DNA from: Prochilodus magdalenae
Lineage: Eukaryota > Chordata > Actinopteri > Characiformes > Prochilodontidae
NCBI GenBank assembly: GCA_024036415.1
Contig: JAMWET010006783.1
Coordinates: 68,501 to 132,500, forward strand
DNA: 64,000 nucleotides
Reading direction: 5' to 3'
Below are positions 45,940 through 57,949 of this stretch, piece after piece. The notes beneath the pieces were generated by a model. That model was not told the DNA's origin and did no database searches. It saw only the letters and a list, made by a program, of their open reading frames with translations. Position 1 is the first letter of the stretch. Each line of letters starts with the position of its first letter. The position numbers and the translations under genes are program-made.

Positions 45940-46490
45940 CACTGATTGTCCACTCCATCCTTGTAGAGACTTCTATCGAAGGCTTGTGTTGGGGAGTGGA
46001 TGCTGGTGGGACTGAATGAAAGTGTATGTAATTGTATGGAGTCTGACACAATTGGTCATTCAGGTAATGAACAGGCTCCTGATCTGTACCGAAAATGATT
46101 CATTAGAAAAGGAAGTTCTCCTCAAAGGCATGCGTTATCAAAGATTAGTGTGTAATTAAGCCATGTATTATTATTAATACAAGTCATATTAATGCCATTA
46201 GTCATCCTGCAGTGGACACGGTTCTGCTTTCACATAGGAAGCAGCGTTAGTTGTACCACCTTTAGCTGTAACGACTGCAACCAATCACTTCCCATAACTT
46301 CCTATAACAAAATATTGGCCCACTTGTCTTTGCAGGGTTGCCTTAATTCAGCCACATTGGGGGGCTTTCAAGCATGGACTAGGGTCTTGTCACAGCACCA
46401 CTGAAACTTTCATTCAAGTCACTCCAACACAACCCTTCGATAGAAGTCTCTACAAGGCTGGAGTGGACAAACAGTGGGCTATGGTGGACT
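45940..46490. repeat. Inverted repeat with ~60-bp arms
   Basis: 'cttgtagagacttctatcga' (45960 region) is complemented by 'tcgatagaagtctctacaag' (46437 region), with further pairing of flanks ('gtccactcc'/'ggagtggac'). The ~430-base interior includes 'gttgtaccacctttagctgt', a phrase common in degraded fish DNA transposons. Probably a foldback element or two inverted TE ends. Confidence 0.65.
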
Positions 46491-46710
46491 CTTGCCAATT
46501 AAGTCGACTAGTCACCCAGGCCAGGAAGCAGGAAAGCATCCTCACACCATCATACTACCACTAATCTTATTCCCCAGTTCCCCAGTCTTCCACTTTTCAC
46601 TCATCAGTTCAGAGAACCTTGTTCCAGGAGGCTTAGGATTTTATCATGGTGCTGTTAGTCAGATGAGCCCTTATTTCTGCAGGTCACCAGTCTAAAATTG
46701 GTATCGTGAA

Positions 46711-46918
46711 CCTGGTTGGTGTGGCACAACAGAAAACACCACTACCAGCCAGTGAACTAGCACTAGATGTGGGAGACTGGGGTTCTGTTCCTGGTCTGGG
46801 TGACTGTGCTGTGCTATAAAAGCCCTTGGGCTAGCCTCCCTGGCCTACCTTTAATTCCATTAGCCTTGTTAGTCGTTCTGGATAAGACTGTCAGCTAAAT
46901 GCCATCGATATCATGTAA
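46711..46918 (+). repeat. tRNA-derived SINE, family 1
   Basis: 'ggttggtgtggcacaacag', 'actggggttctgttcctgg', 'ctgtgctataaaagcccttg' and 'gtcagctaaatgcc' in family order. Promoter boxes are degraded. Confidence 0.8.
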
Positions 46919-47054
46919 ATCGACTGAGCCAGAAATTCACATGAGAACCTGGATGATGATCTGCAGGCTTTGCTCACCTCAGATAAGGTCAGCAAGGCCT
47001 GCAGATCTACATCCAGCTGCTTTTGTATCTTTCCGAATGGGTTGTTGCTCTGCT

Positions 47055-47175
47055 CTTGGAAGAATTTGGTAGATCAGCCTTTAGGGGAGAGATATGGGCA
47101 TGCTTTCTTCATTTGGAGATAATGGCTCTTGCTGTGGATTACCCAGAGGGTGCTGCTTGTTAAGACTCTTTAGCC
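47055..47175 (-). repeat. DNA-transposon fragment shared with 59285-59640
   Basis: 'ttggtagatcagcctttagg' and 'atttggagataatggctct' match the segment near 59395-59460. No coding frame. Confidence 0.55.
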
Positions 47176-47294
47176 TCCTTCACATTGCTCAAAATGCTCT
47201 GCGTAAGCAATATTCGGATTCAGTGGGGCCTGGCAGTTATTGAATCTGGATATGTCTAGATTAATTGACCCCGATTATGACGGAAGTGGCTAAT

Positions 47295-47700
47295 TAATAA
47301 TAAATAATAATAATAATCATGGCTTCTGTAGCGCCTTTCACATACCCAATGATGATGATGAACAAACAAACAAAAAATTAATCATGAAGAATGTAAATGT
47401 TCAGAGAAAAGAAGAGTGAGTTTTGAAGATGGAAAGAGAGGGTGAAGAGTATAGATGAAGGTAGAGAGTTCCAGAGTGTGGGGGCAGCAACACTAAACGA
47501 CCTGCCACCCATAGAGGAAAGCCTGAACCTAGGAACAGCCAGGAGACCAGAGTCAGAAGACCTTAGCTTACGTGACGGGACAGGAGAAGGATCTTATAGT
47601 GGATGCGCTCTGTAACTGGTAGACAGTGTAGCTGAGGAAGGATGGGGGTGATGTGCACGGACTTCTTGGTGCGTACTAAGACTCTGGCTGCAGAGGGCAA
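47295..47700 (+). repeat. Fish interspersed repeat ('gcgcctttcacatacccaa')
   Basis: It begins with (AATA)n, then 'tgtagcgcctttcacatacc', 'agagttccagagtgtggggg' and 'tagctgaggaaggatggggg'. This collinear pattern is common in teleost introns by memory. Non-coding. Confidence 0.55.
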
Positions 47701-48374
47701 AGTGTTTTGGAGGGTAGACCATGGAACAGATTGACTGAGTTGAGTGGTGTTAGTTGATTAGTTGATTGAGTACTGAATGGGCAATTGCTTTTAGGTACAG
47801 GGCCGCTTAATACAGATAATAGATTTATAAAAACTCTGATTATTTTGTTTACTCAGATTCTTTTTATCTTACATGGGATTTCGCTTGGAGATCTGAAGCA
47901 GCAGATTTGTAGAAAATGAAGAAATGAGGAAAAGAGGAATGCTTCGTGACCCAGCACTGCATGCATACTTAAGTATTGGTCGTTTGCTAAGCCACCCTTG
48001 TGTCCATACACTTGAACTGGGCTTCGGGTGAAGAGGTAGTGTTGTGGATTTAGTCAGACGTTCTAATTTCAGTGTTTTGGTCAGCGAAGGAAACAGTGCA
48101 ATGGCCTCTGCAGGGCCTGTAATGAACCTGTCGAGGATTCAGTCCGAGCTCCGTGACATTGCTGCTGATGTGCATGAGTGGGTGGCAGAGAGAGACAGCC
48201 AGTCTGGCAGTCTCTGCTTATCCAAGATGGGAAGAATTGATCTCCAGCAAAGAAATCAAGGTGGTTTATCACTCTTCTCAATCAAGACCCCCACCTAGGA
48301 GCTCTTTACCATTCTTCCCAAAAGGTTCGCTTTATGGAAAGCCCAATATATATACATAACCTTTACACACACCA

Positions 48375-48715
48375 GCTGTTTAATATTCTGTTGACCTTCC
48401 GTGTACTGCCATAATGGCTAAGTAGTGAATCTTGGTATCGGGCATCTCGAAATGAGCAGCGAATCCTTTAGGTCCTTCAAGCTGTGAGGTGGAGACGCCG
48501 CAGATTGAACCTGTTGTTCCAACACATCCTTCCAACGAATGATTGATTGGTTTGAGATCTGGGGAATCTGGAGGCCAGGGGAACACCTTGAATTCTTCCC
48601 AAACAATGTGTGCAGTGTGGCAGGGCATATTATCCTCCTGAAAGAGGCCGCCAGGGATTATCATTGCCTTGAAGGGGTGTGCCTGGTGCACAGCAATGTT
48701 TAACTAGATGCCATG
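48375..48715 (-). mobile_element. Tc1-like transposase C-terminal fragment
   Basis: The - strand (48380-48691) reads GGLFQEDNMPCHTAHIVWEE then WPPDSPDLKPINHSLEGCVG, matching the QDNAxxHTA and PDLNPIExxW blocks of Tc1 transposases. Asn is replaced by Lys and His where the motif has N and E-x-x-W. A pseudogene fragment. Confidence 0.8.
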
Positions 48716-49427
48716 TGTCAAACTGGTGTTCAAATGAGTGCCTGAACACAGGGTTTCAGAGCTGATCCTTACCCAGAGCATCCAACTCTCTCCTCCTATA
48801 ACTTAATAAAGCTTTGCCAAACAAGTAAAGATGAATTAGCTTTAGCTATAGCTCATTTTGTCTCTTATTCTTTGAACATTGCATTTGCTGCATGTAGCGT
48901 TTGGGCTCTAAAGGCTTTTCTGTAATGAAGGACTCATTATTTCAAGTCTTATCAAACCCAATGCTGCTGTGAGGAGTCCAGCATTAGAGTAATTACTGCT
49001 ATTTACCTTACTGGTTTCTGCCTTCAGGCTGTAATTGCAGGAACTCAGGGGAGCATTTCCCATAACTAGCTCCAGGTCCGGAGCGACTTTAGCTCGCCGC
49101 TCTGAGGTATTAGCTCCTATGTTCTAGCAATGTCTCTGCTCTATAAGGACTTGGACAGGAACGTCAGTGAAGTACTTACTATTTGGTGCAGACGGTTCAG
49201 TTAAAACAACACGTAGAAATGAGAGTGATAAAGAGACAAGAAGAGAAAAGAAAGTGAACTGAAGTTGTATAGATAATTGCATATTCTCAATAGGCATAAT
49301 TCAGTGTCCACTATGCATGAGACTAAGACAATACCCAAAGGAAAGATCACACATGTAAGGTTGGGTAAAGAATTGTATTTATTAATTTATTTATTTGTAT
49401 ATATAAGAATTGTATATACTTTTTTGC

Positions 49428-49529
49428 ATAAAAAAAATATATATATATATATAGAAATAAAAAAATAAATAAATAAATAAAAATATATATATATATAGAA
49501 ATATATATATAAAAAAGAAAAAAAAAATA

Positions 49530-49563
<34 letters not shown>

Positions 49564-49565
49564 TT
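49428..49565. repeat. (TA)n / A-rich / T-rich tract
   Basis: TA runs, AAATAAAT repeats and a final 23-base T run. Confidence 0.95.
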
Positions 49566-50215
49566 TGCATGATTAGATTTCTTAAGCCAAACTCAACTTA
49601 TGAGTCAAGTAAGTTGAGCACATGTCCAAGTTGAGTCGCAAATTAATTGAGCCACTTTGAGAAACTTTCTGATGCCTTAGGTTCTACCACAGCATTTGTG
49701 TTGAGTTAAGGTCTGGACTTTGACTAAGCTATTCCAAAACACATCATTTGTAGACTAACTGGTGATTTGTGGTTCGCCATCTGTCGTCAAGACTCGCCTT
49801 TTGTTGAGGTTCAGTTCATGGGTTGATGCCTTAACCATCTCCTGTAGTACAATGTTATGATACAGTCAAAAATTTGGAGCTCTGCCAAATGTTAGCAAGC
49901 TCTCCTGGTCCAATAGCTGTGAAACTACCACCACCATGTTTCAAAGTTAGAATATGGATCTATGTTGGAATGCAGTGTTCAGTTTTTCCAAATGTTGCAT
50001 CTCTCGTTTAAGCCTTAGAGATTTTTTGCCTTATCTGTAGAATAGTTTTAGCAGTTATCCAGCTCATCCAGTGTCCAATCTTGCTTGATATGTATATATT
50101 TTTGCATGATTAGATTTCTTAAGCCAAACTTAACTTATGAGTCAAGTCAGTTGAGCACATGTCCAAGCTGAGTCGCAAACTGATTGAGCCACTTTGAGAA
50201 ACTTTTTGATGGGCA
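49566..50215. repeat. Tc1-like fragment flanked by ~107-bp direct repeats
   Basis: The segment 'tgcatgattagatttcttaa' to 'ccactttgagaaactttctg' occurs at 49566-49672 and again at 50104-50211 with few differences. Between them is a fragment with 'ggtctggactttgactaagc', the reversed PDLNPIE region of a Tc1-type element, also found at 54707-55075. Confidence 0.75.
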
Positions 50216-50921
50216 GCTCTCTGTCCAACACTTCCAGTCTGCTCCTCCATGTATATAGAACTAAACTGTTATCCATTTGCTTATGATGATAACTAAACAA
50301 TAACTTCATGGACAAACAGAAATGTAGATGGATGTTGGTGGATAAATGAATACATGGGGCTACAGAAAGCCAGAGGCAGATGGATGCTGGTTAGCTTTTC
50401 ACTGAGTCTGAAACTGGTTTGTGTGGGTGGGGCAAGAGACACCAGCTTTCTGTTTGGTCAAGGGAATGGTTGTAGGAGTGTTACCCAAAATGAGGAGCAC
50501 CCAGGAGACATGGAGAGGAGACAAATCTGAGGAAATACAGCAGATATGTATTAGAAGATATTCATAGGACATACTTTGTACATGTCTGGCACAGAGGAAC
50601 AAGAGCCCCCGTCTCTGGTGTGGGGAAAACCAATTACATGTGGTGTTGTTCTTGGCTGTGGAGACATAAATAGATTATAGCCGCCTTCCAAAGGACCCAG
50701 TCTTTCGGAAGACCCAAAAAGTGGACAAGAAAAATGTATGAAGGACTGCTGACCAGGTATTGTGTCCTTGCTTGTTCGTCCTTGACTGTCCCGTCTACAC
50801 TGTTATCACTTTCGCACTTTTTTTTGTCCCACATGCTTGTGGTGTCTCTATCTCTCTCTCTCTCTGTCGTTTTCTCTCACTCACGCTGTCATTGTTTCTC
50901 CATTTCTAACACTTTTGACAG

Positions 50922-51255
50922 GTGGGCTCCTTCTTCATGATCAACCTGTGCCTGGTCGTCATAGCGACTCAGTTTTCTGAGACAAAACAGCGGGAGCACC
51001 AGCTGATGCAGGAGCAGCGAGCAGCCTGTCTGTCGTCCAGCACGCTGGCTTCGCTGGCCGAGCCTGGGGACTGTTATGAGGAGCTCTTCCAGTTGGCCTG
51101 CCATGTGCTGCGAAAGGCCCGTCGGCGCTCTGTTGCCCTGTTCAGGGCCCTCCGGCGCCGCCCCCGAGAACTCACACCTACCAGGGCACAGAGGGGCGGG
51201 GCAGGGGGTGGGGCCAACATCAATGGTGGAGAGAGGGTACAAAAACACCATCAAG
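50922..51255 (+). CDS. cacna1i: Cav3 exon: end of IS6 and gating-brake part of the I-II linker
   Basis: This 334-base exon has acceptor ttttgacag|gtg and donor tcaag|gtaaga, ending one base into a codon. It encodes [20 protein letters not shown] (end of IS6) followed by [13 protein letters not shown], a loop ([18 protein letters not shown]) and a second basic helix ([20 protein letters not shown]). In Cav3 channels this helix-loop-helix is the gating brake that stabilises the closed state; that role is family knowledge, the helix pattern is visible here. The tail ([17 protein letters not shown]) is Gly-rich and poorly conserved. No poly-His tract is present, unlike Cav3.1 and Cav3.2. The preceding intron is 16.8 kb. 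Confidence 0.94.
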
Positions 51256-51378
51256 GTAAGAGACATGGATGGGTCCAAGTATGGGTGGGTGGATAGATGG
51301 ATGGATATGTCCATGTGTAGATGAGAAATTGAGGTATGTATAAATGAATTACTGAATGGTTGTGGTTGATCTATGTGG

Positions 51379-51590
51379 TTGGTGTGGCGCAGCGGTAACA
51401 CTACTTGTCACTGAGCTACCACACCATGTGGGAGATTAGGGTTTGGTTCCTGGTCTGGGTAATGATGCTGTGCTACACCAATAAGAGTCCTTGGGCAAGA
51501 CTCCTAACCCTACATTGGTCTCCCTGTGGTATAATTAGCCTTGTAAGTCGCTCTGGATAAGAGAGTCAGCTAAATGCCGTAAATGTAAAT
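51379..51590 (+). repeat. tRNA-derived SINE, family 1
   Basis: 'ggttggtgtggcgcagcgg' (A-box-like), 'agggtttggttcctgg' (B-box region), 'ctgtgctacaccaataagag' and 3' 'gagtcagctaaatgccg'. Located 124 bases after the gating-brake exon's donor. Confidence 0.88.
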
Positions 51591-52970
51591 ATATAAGATA
51601 CATGGGTAGAAATACCCTACTGGTTTATGGTGGCCTTGTGCTGGTCTGGTACAGTGTTAATAGAACACTCAGCATGGTAATGCTGGTTGAACAAGATACC
51701 AGCACCCAATACACCTCGTATGCTGGTTTTGCTGGTGTCCAGCCATGCTACTCTATTTTAATCTTTCTAGCAGGGTATGGAAATCTAAAGTACAAATGTG
51801 CATAGAATTTAGGATGCATGGGCGGACGGGTGGAGTCTAACATCTCCGCCCTCTAACCCTCTTTCCACTCGGCAGCTGTGAGAGCAGACAGTGGCCTGGA
51901 TGGTTGGAGTCCTTTAGAATCCTACTGGTTTTCTTCAGGCAGTGGTTGGTGTATAAGCTGAACCTCAGTGATGTGTTGATCTGTCCAAGCCAGAGCTTTC
52001 CACTCAATGACTGTTGGGATTATTTAATCGCAGGGCTGACACAGCTTCAATTAGCAAGCCATTCATTTTCAACAGAACTGAAGCACCACCTGTAACATAT
52101 GCAGTGGTTAGTAGAAAGTTGGAAAAACAGCTTGGCCAGTCAGTTAGCTAGTCTGTAGACTGTGAGGCAGTAATGCTAGGTATCATAATCTAGCGGAAAC
52201 TGTAATAAGTTACAAATCACGTCTCTTTAAAACTTTCTAAAAGATGAATTAGCTATGCTAGCTATCTAGCACACTTGAAAGGTTGGTTAGCTTTTAGCTG
52301 GCAAGGCAAGTATGATAGCTAACTAGCATAATCGCAATTCTAGTAGAAGTGTTGGGAAGTGTTAACAAATTCTCTTAACAAGTTAACAAGTCTCTTAACA
52401 AATGATGGTAACCAACCATTTCAAGCTGTCTTTCCTCTTTCCTTTAAACACCATAGCTCTTTGTTCAGTCCAATACACTGAAAGTTTTGCTGTCAATAAC
52501 GACAATAAAGCTGTATCAAGCCTGGTGCAAGTTGTGGCCAAACATATTTCAAGAGCATGCATCACCACAGCAAACTGACAGGTGACATCAAATGCTTAAG
52601 TTATGAATTGAAAGGTTTTAGAGATTTAGTGCATTCTGGCTGATGGCCTTAATTTATCCAGAACCTACTTTTATAACTTCATCTGAGTCAAACTGCAGTT
52701 AGAGGGAGCCCATTAACACCGCTCAACTCAGACTTGAGTACCCATCTCAGGTGGGTGGCTTGCTGGATGTACGCCTGGATAATTGGCTTGGATTATGCAT
52801 GGAGAGGTAGTTTGACTGAATGACAGATGACTGAAAGATGGAAGGATGACTGAATGTAAATGGATGGCCAGAATTAAGGATGAATGGGTGGGTAGAGATA
52901 AAGTTGGAGGGATTTGGGTTTCGTGATACGAAGCTATACAAATACAGTTACAGAACTGGATAGGAAAATT
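51591..52970. other. Intron without recognisable features
   Basis: Mixed AT-rich DNA with 'gctagctatctagc' and 'taacaagt' short repeats around 52255-52400. No exon. Confidence 0.45.
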
Positions 52971-52971
52971 A

Positions 52972-53395
52972 CACAGTCGAGCCACATTATTATGACTATC
53001 CTAATATCCAGAGTGACAGCCATTTGGAGCAGGAATAGCAGCCAGGCGGGCTGATATCTGGAGCCATGCTGACTGAGGTGCATCCCACAGCTGCTGGAGG
53101 GTGTGCGGGGTAGGCTCTATAGACTGACCATGGCGATCAAGGTTGTCCCACAGATGCTCAGTTGAGTTCAAGTCTGGGGATTTAGGGGGCCAGGGTAGTA
53201 CTTGGAAGTCTTGGTCATGCTCTTCCAACCAATGTCGGACCTTTCTAGTCATGTGACATGTCTTGCTGGAAGATTCCATCTACCCCAGGGAGGACAATCA
53301 GCATCTAAGGGTGTACATGAGCTGCATGGTTGGATTCATACTCCAGTTGAGAATGCCTTTCACACGGATGGTCATAATAATGTGACTTGACTGTG
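52972..53395 (-). mobile_element. Tc1-like MITE with 'cacattattatgac' ends, complete
   Basis: TA lies on both sides (52970-52971, 53396-53397), and ~25-base inverted ends start cacagtcgagccacattatt. The - strand keeps a C-terminal transposase piece (53001-53279) with WPPKSPDLNSTEHLWDNLD, where the catalytic-region word PDLNPIE reads PDLNSTE. At 424 bases it is an internally deleted, non-autonomous copy. It ends 111 bases before the next channel exon. Confidence 0.9.
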
Positions 53396-53506
53396 TAGAT
53401 GGATGGCAGGTTGAAGGGATAGATGGATTGATAGGTAGTATTCCTAGTAAATGAATGAATGAATGAGTTGACAGAGCTTTGAATGTCCATTCCTATTCCT
53501 CTGTAG

Positions 53507-53877
53507 TGCCCCACTGTCCACATCACATGAAGCCTGACCACGCCTCTACTGAAGGCTCTGCCGCACTGCCCGTCACTCCGGGCTCTGAGGACTGCCCACA
53601 GTGTGCCATGAGCCTTTCACTCTGCGATGGGACGGGACCTGTGGGCACGCCAGCCAATGAGGAATCAGAAGAGGGCACAGTAGAGGAGACGGATGAGCAG
53701 GACGGCCAGGCGGAGGAGAAGAAGGATGACGGGGCGTGTAATGGGAAGTGTAAAGAGCTGTGGATGGAGACGAGGATTAAACTGTGGGGAATCGTAGAGA
53801 GCAAATACTTCAACAGGGGGATCATGATCGCCATTCTCATCAACACTATCAGCATGGGCATCGAGCATCACGAGCAG
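53507..53877 (+). CDS. cacna1i: Cav3 exon: acidic I-II linker and domain II S1
   Basis: This 371-base exon has acceptor ctctgtag|tg and donor gagcag|gtatat. It completes the codon begun at 51255 and ends in phase 0. The first half is a disordered linker: a His/Cys/Pro segment ([12 protein letters not shown]), a CPQC motif, then an acidic run ([20 protein letters not shown]). The second half is conserved: [20 protein letters not shown], then IIS1 ([19 protein letters not shown]). In mammals a Cys/His/Pro-rich stretch of this linker is reported as alternatively spliced in CACNA1I. Here its apparent equivalent is continuous with the IIS1 exon, so exon-level skipping of only that stretch would need an internal acceptor. 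I saw none of obvious strength. Confidence 0.94.
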
Positions 53878-54159
53878 GTATATGCGCACACATACGTACA
53901 GGTACTTCAGTCCCCTGACTGCAAAAGTCTCCGAGTGGGTTTATACATGATGAAGAAAGAGCAAACATTCCCACCTGCTCCATCCCCCGAGACCACCCAC
54001 TGAAACACTCCATGAAAAGCACACACACACATATACCTACATCTTTCTTTGTCTCAACTAGCATCACTCAACCTTTCCTTTCTTCTCTGCTCCTTCGCTG
54101 GCTCCATTGTTGTACTTTATCTTTGTGAATGTTGAAAACAATGAAAACAAGACAGAAAG

Positions 54160-54202
54160 ACAAAGTCAGAGAGAGAGAGACAGAGAGAGAAAGAGAGAGA
54201 GA
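54160..54202. repeat. (GA)n-rich tract
   Basis: Imperfect GA repeats with CA and AA interruptions. Confidence 0.85.
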
Positions 54203-54384
54203 AGGCAGAGAAAAACGATATTTCTGGAGGGCCCTCTATTCCTATCTGTCTTGGAGTAGAGCTGTAGTTTCTTTTGAACCCAGATCAGACAAAACCACAA
54301 GCCCTTAAACATCCCGGTCAGCACCATTTGTTTGGTTATCCAACAATCCAAGTCCTTGAATTTCCCTCTGAGATCAATAAAGTA

Positions 54385-54392
54385 TCTATCTA

Positions 54393-54476
<84 letters not shown>

Positions 54477-54545
54477 CATCCATCCATCCATCCATCCATC
54501 CATCCATCCATCCATCCACCCACCCACCCATCCATCCATCCATCT
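54385..54545. repeat. Compound microsatellite (TATC)n(CATC)n
   Basis: About 22 TATC units are followed by about 16 CATC units with CACC variants. The Tyr-Leu-Ser and His-Pro-Ser open frames here are artefacts. Confidence 0.97.
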
Positions 54546-54706
54546 TTTTGGCCAACTTGTGTGAACCTCTGCTTTCAGGAACTGGTATAATCCCAATCAG
54601 TAACAAAGGCTTAATCCAAATGGTCCCTACCTTTGACTTGGCCCATTCCTTCTTAAAGAACATTTTAAACTGCGATATGGTGATGGAATTTCTTGCATGA
54701 ATGCCA

Positions 54707-55075
54707 TGCCTTAGGTTCTACCACAGCATTTCAGCCGGGTTAAGGTCTGGACTTTGACTAAGCTATTCCAAAACACATGATTTGTAGACTAACTGGTGAT
54801 TTGTGGTTCGCCATCTGTCTTCAAGACTCGCCTTATGTTGAGGTTCAGTCCATGAGTTGATGCCCTAGCAGTCTCCTGTAGTACAATGTCTTGATACATC
54901 CCAACATTCTGAGGTCCTACCACCACCATGTTTTTAAAGTTGGAATATGGATCTTATGCTGGGATGCAGTGTTCAGTTTTTCCTAATGTTTTTCAAATCT
55001 CTTGTTCGAGTCTTAGAGATCATTTTTTTGCCTCACCTGTCAGTTTTTCAGCTCATCCAGGCAGTGTTTAGGCAA
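54707..55075 (-). mobile_element. Tc1-like fragment, second copy
   Basis: Collinear with 49674-50095: 'ttaggttctaccacagcatt', 'ggtctggactttgactaagc', 'actggtgatttgtggttcgc', 'cctgtagtacaatgtcttga'. Non-coding remnant. Confidence 0.75.
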
Positions 55076-55299
55076 ACTTTAGGAAACTAGTGACAGGCAG
55101 AAACTCACTTCCCGAGGAATGGTGGCCATGCTTTTACTGAACACTGGCAAATACTGTTCAGATGCCAACACAAATCTCATTAGACATAAACAGGGCATCA
55201 ATTAACATGAGTGGTAAAGACCAGGCTTGATGGTGAAGTGTGTAGGGTCAGCCACATTTACACCTGTTTGCCTTCCTATTGATTGAACCTCCTGGCCCT

Positions 55300-55830
55300 A
55301 ATTACCCCTATGCCAAACTAATCATTCCAGAACCTCACATACCCGCAGTGTTTAAGATATCAGCACCATTCAAACTCAGGAATATTCAGTCACCAATGTT
55401 CACACCAATGCTTTCTGATCCCACTGGTTTTTGGAAAAACTCCCAAAAATTCCAAAAATTTTCCTCAATTTTTTTTTCCCCCATTAAGAATGAATGGGTT
55501 GTAAAAGTACACACCCATTTACTGCACCTCTGCTCTGCCAACAGATACCATTTCACATACACTATCTCAGGGCAGACTCCTATGCACGAATTCAAAGTTG
55601 GCACGACCTGCACTTCTCCCATCCCTCCTTTCTCCCATAGAGTCCCATTCATTTTTGCCACCATTCAACCCCTAGAGTTTCCTTTGTCCTACAACCACCA
55701 AACTGCATGTACTCACTTAAGACAGGTCCCCAGACTCTAATCCACAACCATACTGACCTGCACTCCTCTATGTGTTGTTTATTCATCCCTCGTTTCTCCC
55801 ATACACACCTATTCATTTTGTAACAACACC
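55300..55830. other. Probable interspersed repeat of unknown class
   Basis: Words such as 'cccattaagaatgaatggg', 'agagtcccattcatttttg' and 'tctcccatacacacctattc' repeat in variant form, a style common in decayed fish elements. Open frames here show no family resemblance. Confidence 0.4.
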
Positions 55831-55839
55831 TTATTAGCT

Positions 55840-57000
55840 GCCTAGCAAGAAGCATTAGCTGTGCGATGACTTGGCATGCGCTTTTCCTTGAGCTGTGTAT
55901 GTGCCTTTTATCTAGTGCTATGGCTTAAATGAAGATCTGCTTCAATGTTTAGGTCAACCTCTATATAAAAAATGCACATAATGCTAAACTCTCAAGCACC
56001 ACTGTATAGCATATGCTGGTGTGTGTGTGAGGGAGCATTGTGACACTGTTAAACCTCGACTCTGTCTGATCGATAGAGGGTATTGATTGAAGTGAGATTG
56101 AATTGCACGATAACCACACAAAGGAAGAGAAAAAGAGGAAGAGGGAGGGAGCTCCGATACCGCAACATAAAGCCTTGTTCTTTTTCGCCCCTCGGTCTAT
56201 TTCTGAGGCGACATGAATGTCCCCGCCACTTTTTCAAAAGCCACGTTTCGGTGTGTATGTGTTCTTTCCTTAGCGCCCTTCCTTTAGTTACCTCGTCCAA
56301 GCAGTAATCTAAAAACCCAGAGCATCTGCAGGGAGAAGTATTCTACTCAAGAGAGTCGGACAGGTTCCCAGTAATGAAAACCTTATTACAGCCGCACTGC
56401 CCGAAAGCGGCACGGCTGTGTTTGTCCGAGCCTGAAGCTTCAGGGTGGTAATTAAAGAGGATTATTGTCCTTTTTTTGACATGTGTTTTTTTTTTCTTGC
56501 TGTCTTTTTTGGTCTCTCTTTCTCACCTTGAAGAATGTGTGTTGTGCCCAGTGATTTAGTTCCTTCCGGTGTGCATCCTCTCTCCCTCTCTCTCTCTTCC
56601 CCTGCTAGCTTAGCCTAATAGTGACAACTTCTTTTCAAGGGTCAATTTATTTTCCAACTAGTTCTGCTCATTGCAGATATCTGGTGTAATTTCGCTTCCT
56701 GGCTCGTGAAAAAGAAAGAGTGCTGCATCGAGAGTTGTCTGCGATAATGAGAAAAGTCTGGCTTTCATATCGTAGGTAGTTTGTTTCAAAAGGTCTCTCT
56801 CCCCCATAATAAAGTCATTACTGTGTTTGGGAGTAGGCCGACGTGGTCACAATGTGGAGGCTGACAGTCAGTTTACACATAATCCATAAACTTCAGGCTT
56901 ATTAGTCAGTTAAAGCAGGAAGATACTGTTATACAGCCCAGTGCATAGTTACAATATCCTTATTCACCTGAGAACGAAACCTACCTTATAGAACATTATA
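55840..57000. other. Intron without recognisable features
   Basis: Mixed DNA with a CT-rich stretch at 56575-56600. No gene or named repeat. Confidence 0.4.
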
Positions 57001-57004
57001 CCTC

Positions 57005-57440
57005 CACCAGCACCAACAACAGCTGTGATTCCGTTTATACATTGGACTGGACAGGTTTCTGGATGTAGGCCACATCAATGTTCAGACACTCTTGCATCAA
57101 AGAATTGCACACTAGGGCCGGATATGGTGGACGCCTTTCCTGGCACAATTCCGAAGAGGATTGTCTGTAGACTGGGATTTTAACCACTGCTGGTAGACCC
57201 GTATGACCGTACGCTTCCATACACCTGCAGATTCAGCTACTTCCTTCACACCATGGTCTTTGGCCACGCCCAAATGCTCAGTCACTCCTTTTAGCCAATC
57301 ATTAACATCTGCTTTGGAGCCATTTTCCACACATGGTATGAGATATTCACTGCACTGTAGCACCTCTTCTCAATCTATGGATCCCGTCACTCACAGCCCG
57401 CAGCCCCATTGTCCTCGTGCAGCGTCATCTGGTGAATCAT
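57005..57440 (-). mobile_element. Family C element
   Basis: The - strand frame (57112-57363) begins MLQCSEYLIPCVENGSKADV and includes KEVAESAGVWKRTVIRVYQQ. Left 'gactggacaggtttctggat', right 'ctatggatcccgtcactcac'. One of the best copies of the HTH region. Confidence 0.7.
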
Positions 57441-57534
57441 TTATGTCTAATAACACAGTTTTCTATCCAAATGTCGTCCATTTATTACAGTTATGTGAAG
57501 ACACTATAGATATATAGATAGATATGATTTGAAT

Positions 57535-57713
57535 CAGGGCAGTGAGCACACTTACCCGGAGCAGTGGGCAGCCCTATCCATGGCGCCCGGGGAGCAGTTG
57601 GGGGTTAGGTGCCTTGCTCAAGGGCACCTCAGTCGTTACTGTAGGCTCAGGGAATCGAACCGGCGACCCTCCGGTCACAAGGCTGGTTCCCTAACCTCCA
57701 GCCCACAACTGCC
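57535..57713 (-). repeat. tRNA-derived SINE, family 2, best copy
   Basis: On the - strand it reads 'gggcagttgtgggctggagg', 'ccggttcgattccctgagc' (B-box), 'cacctaacccccaactgctc', 'gggcgccatggatagggctg' and 'gtaagtgtgctcactgcc'. A (TAGA)n microsatellite abuts its 5' side. Confidence 0.82.
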
Positions 57714-57870
<157 letters not shown>

Positions 57871-57949
57871 CTAGGAACCATTCTTTCCGCCAATTTTCAT
57901 TCAGCATTTCAAAAAGTGGAAAGCAGCTTAGGAAAAGGTACCCTAAACA

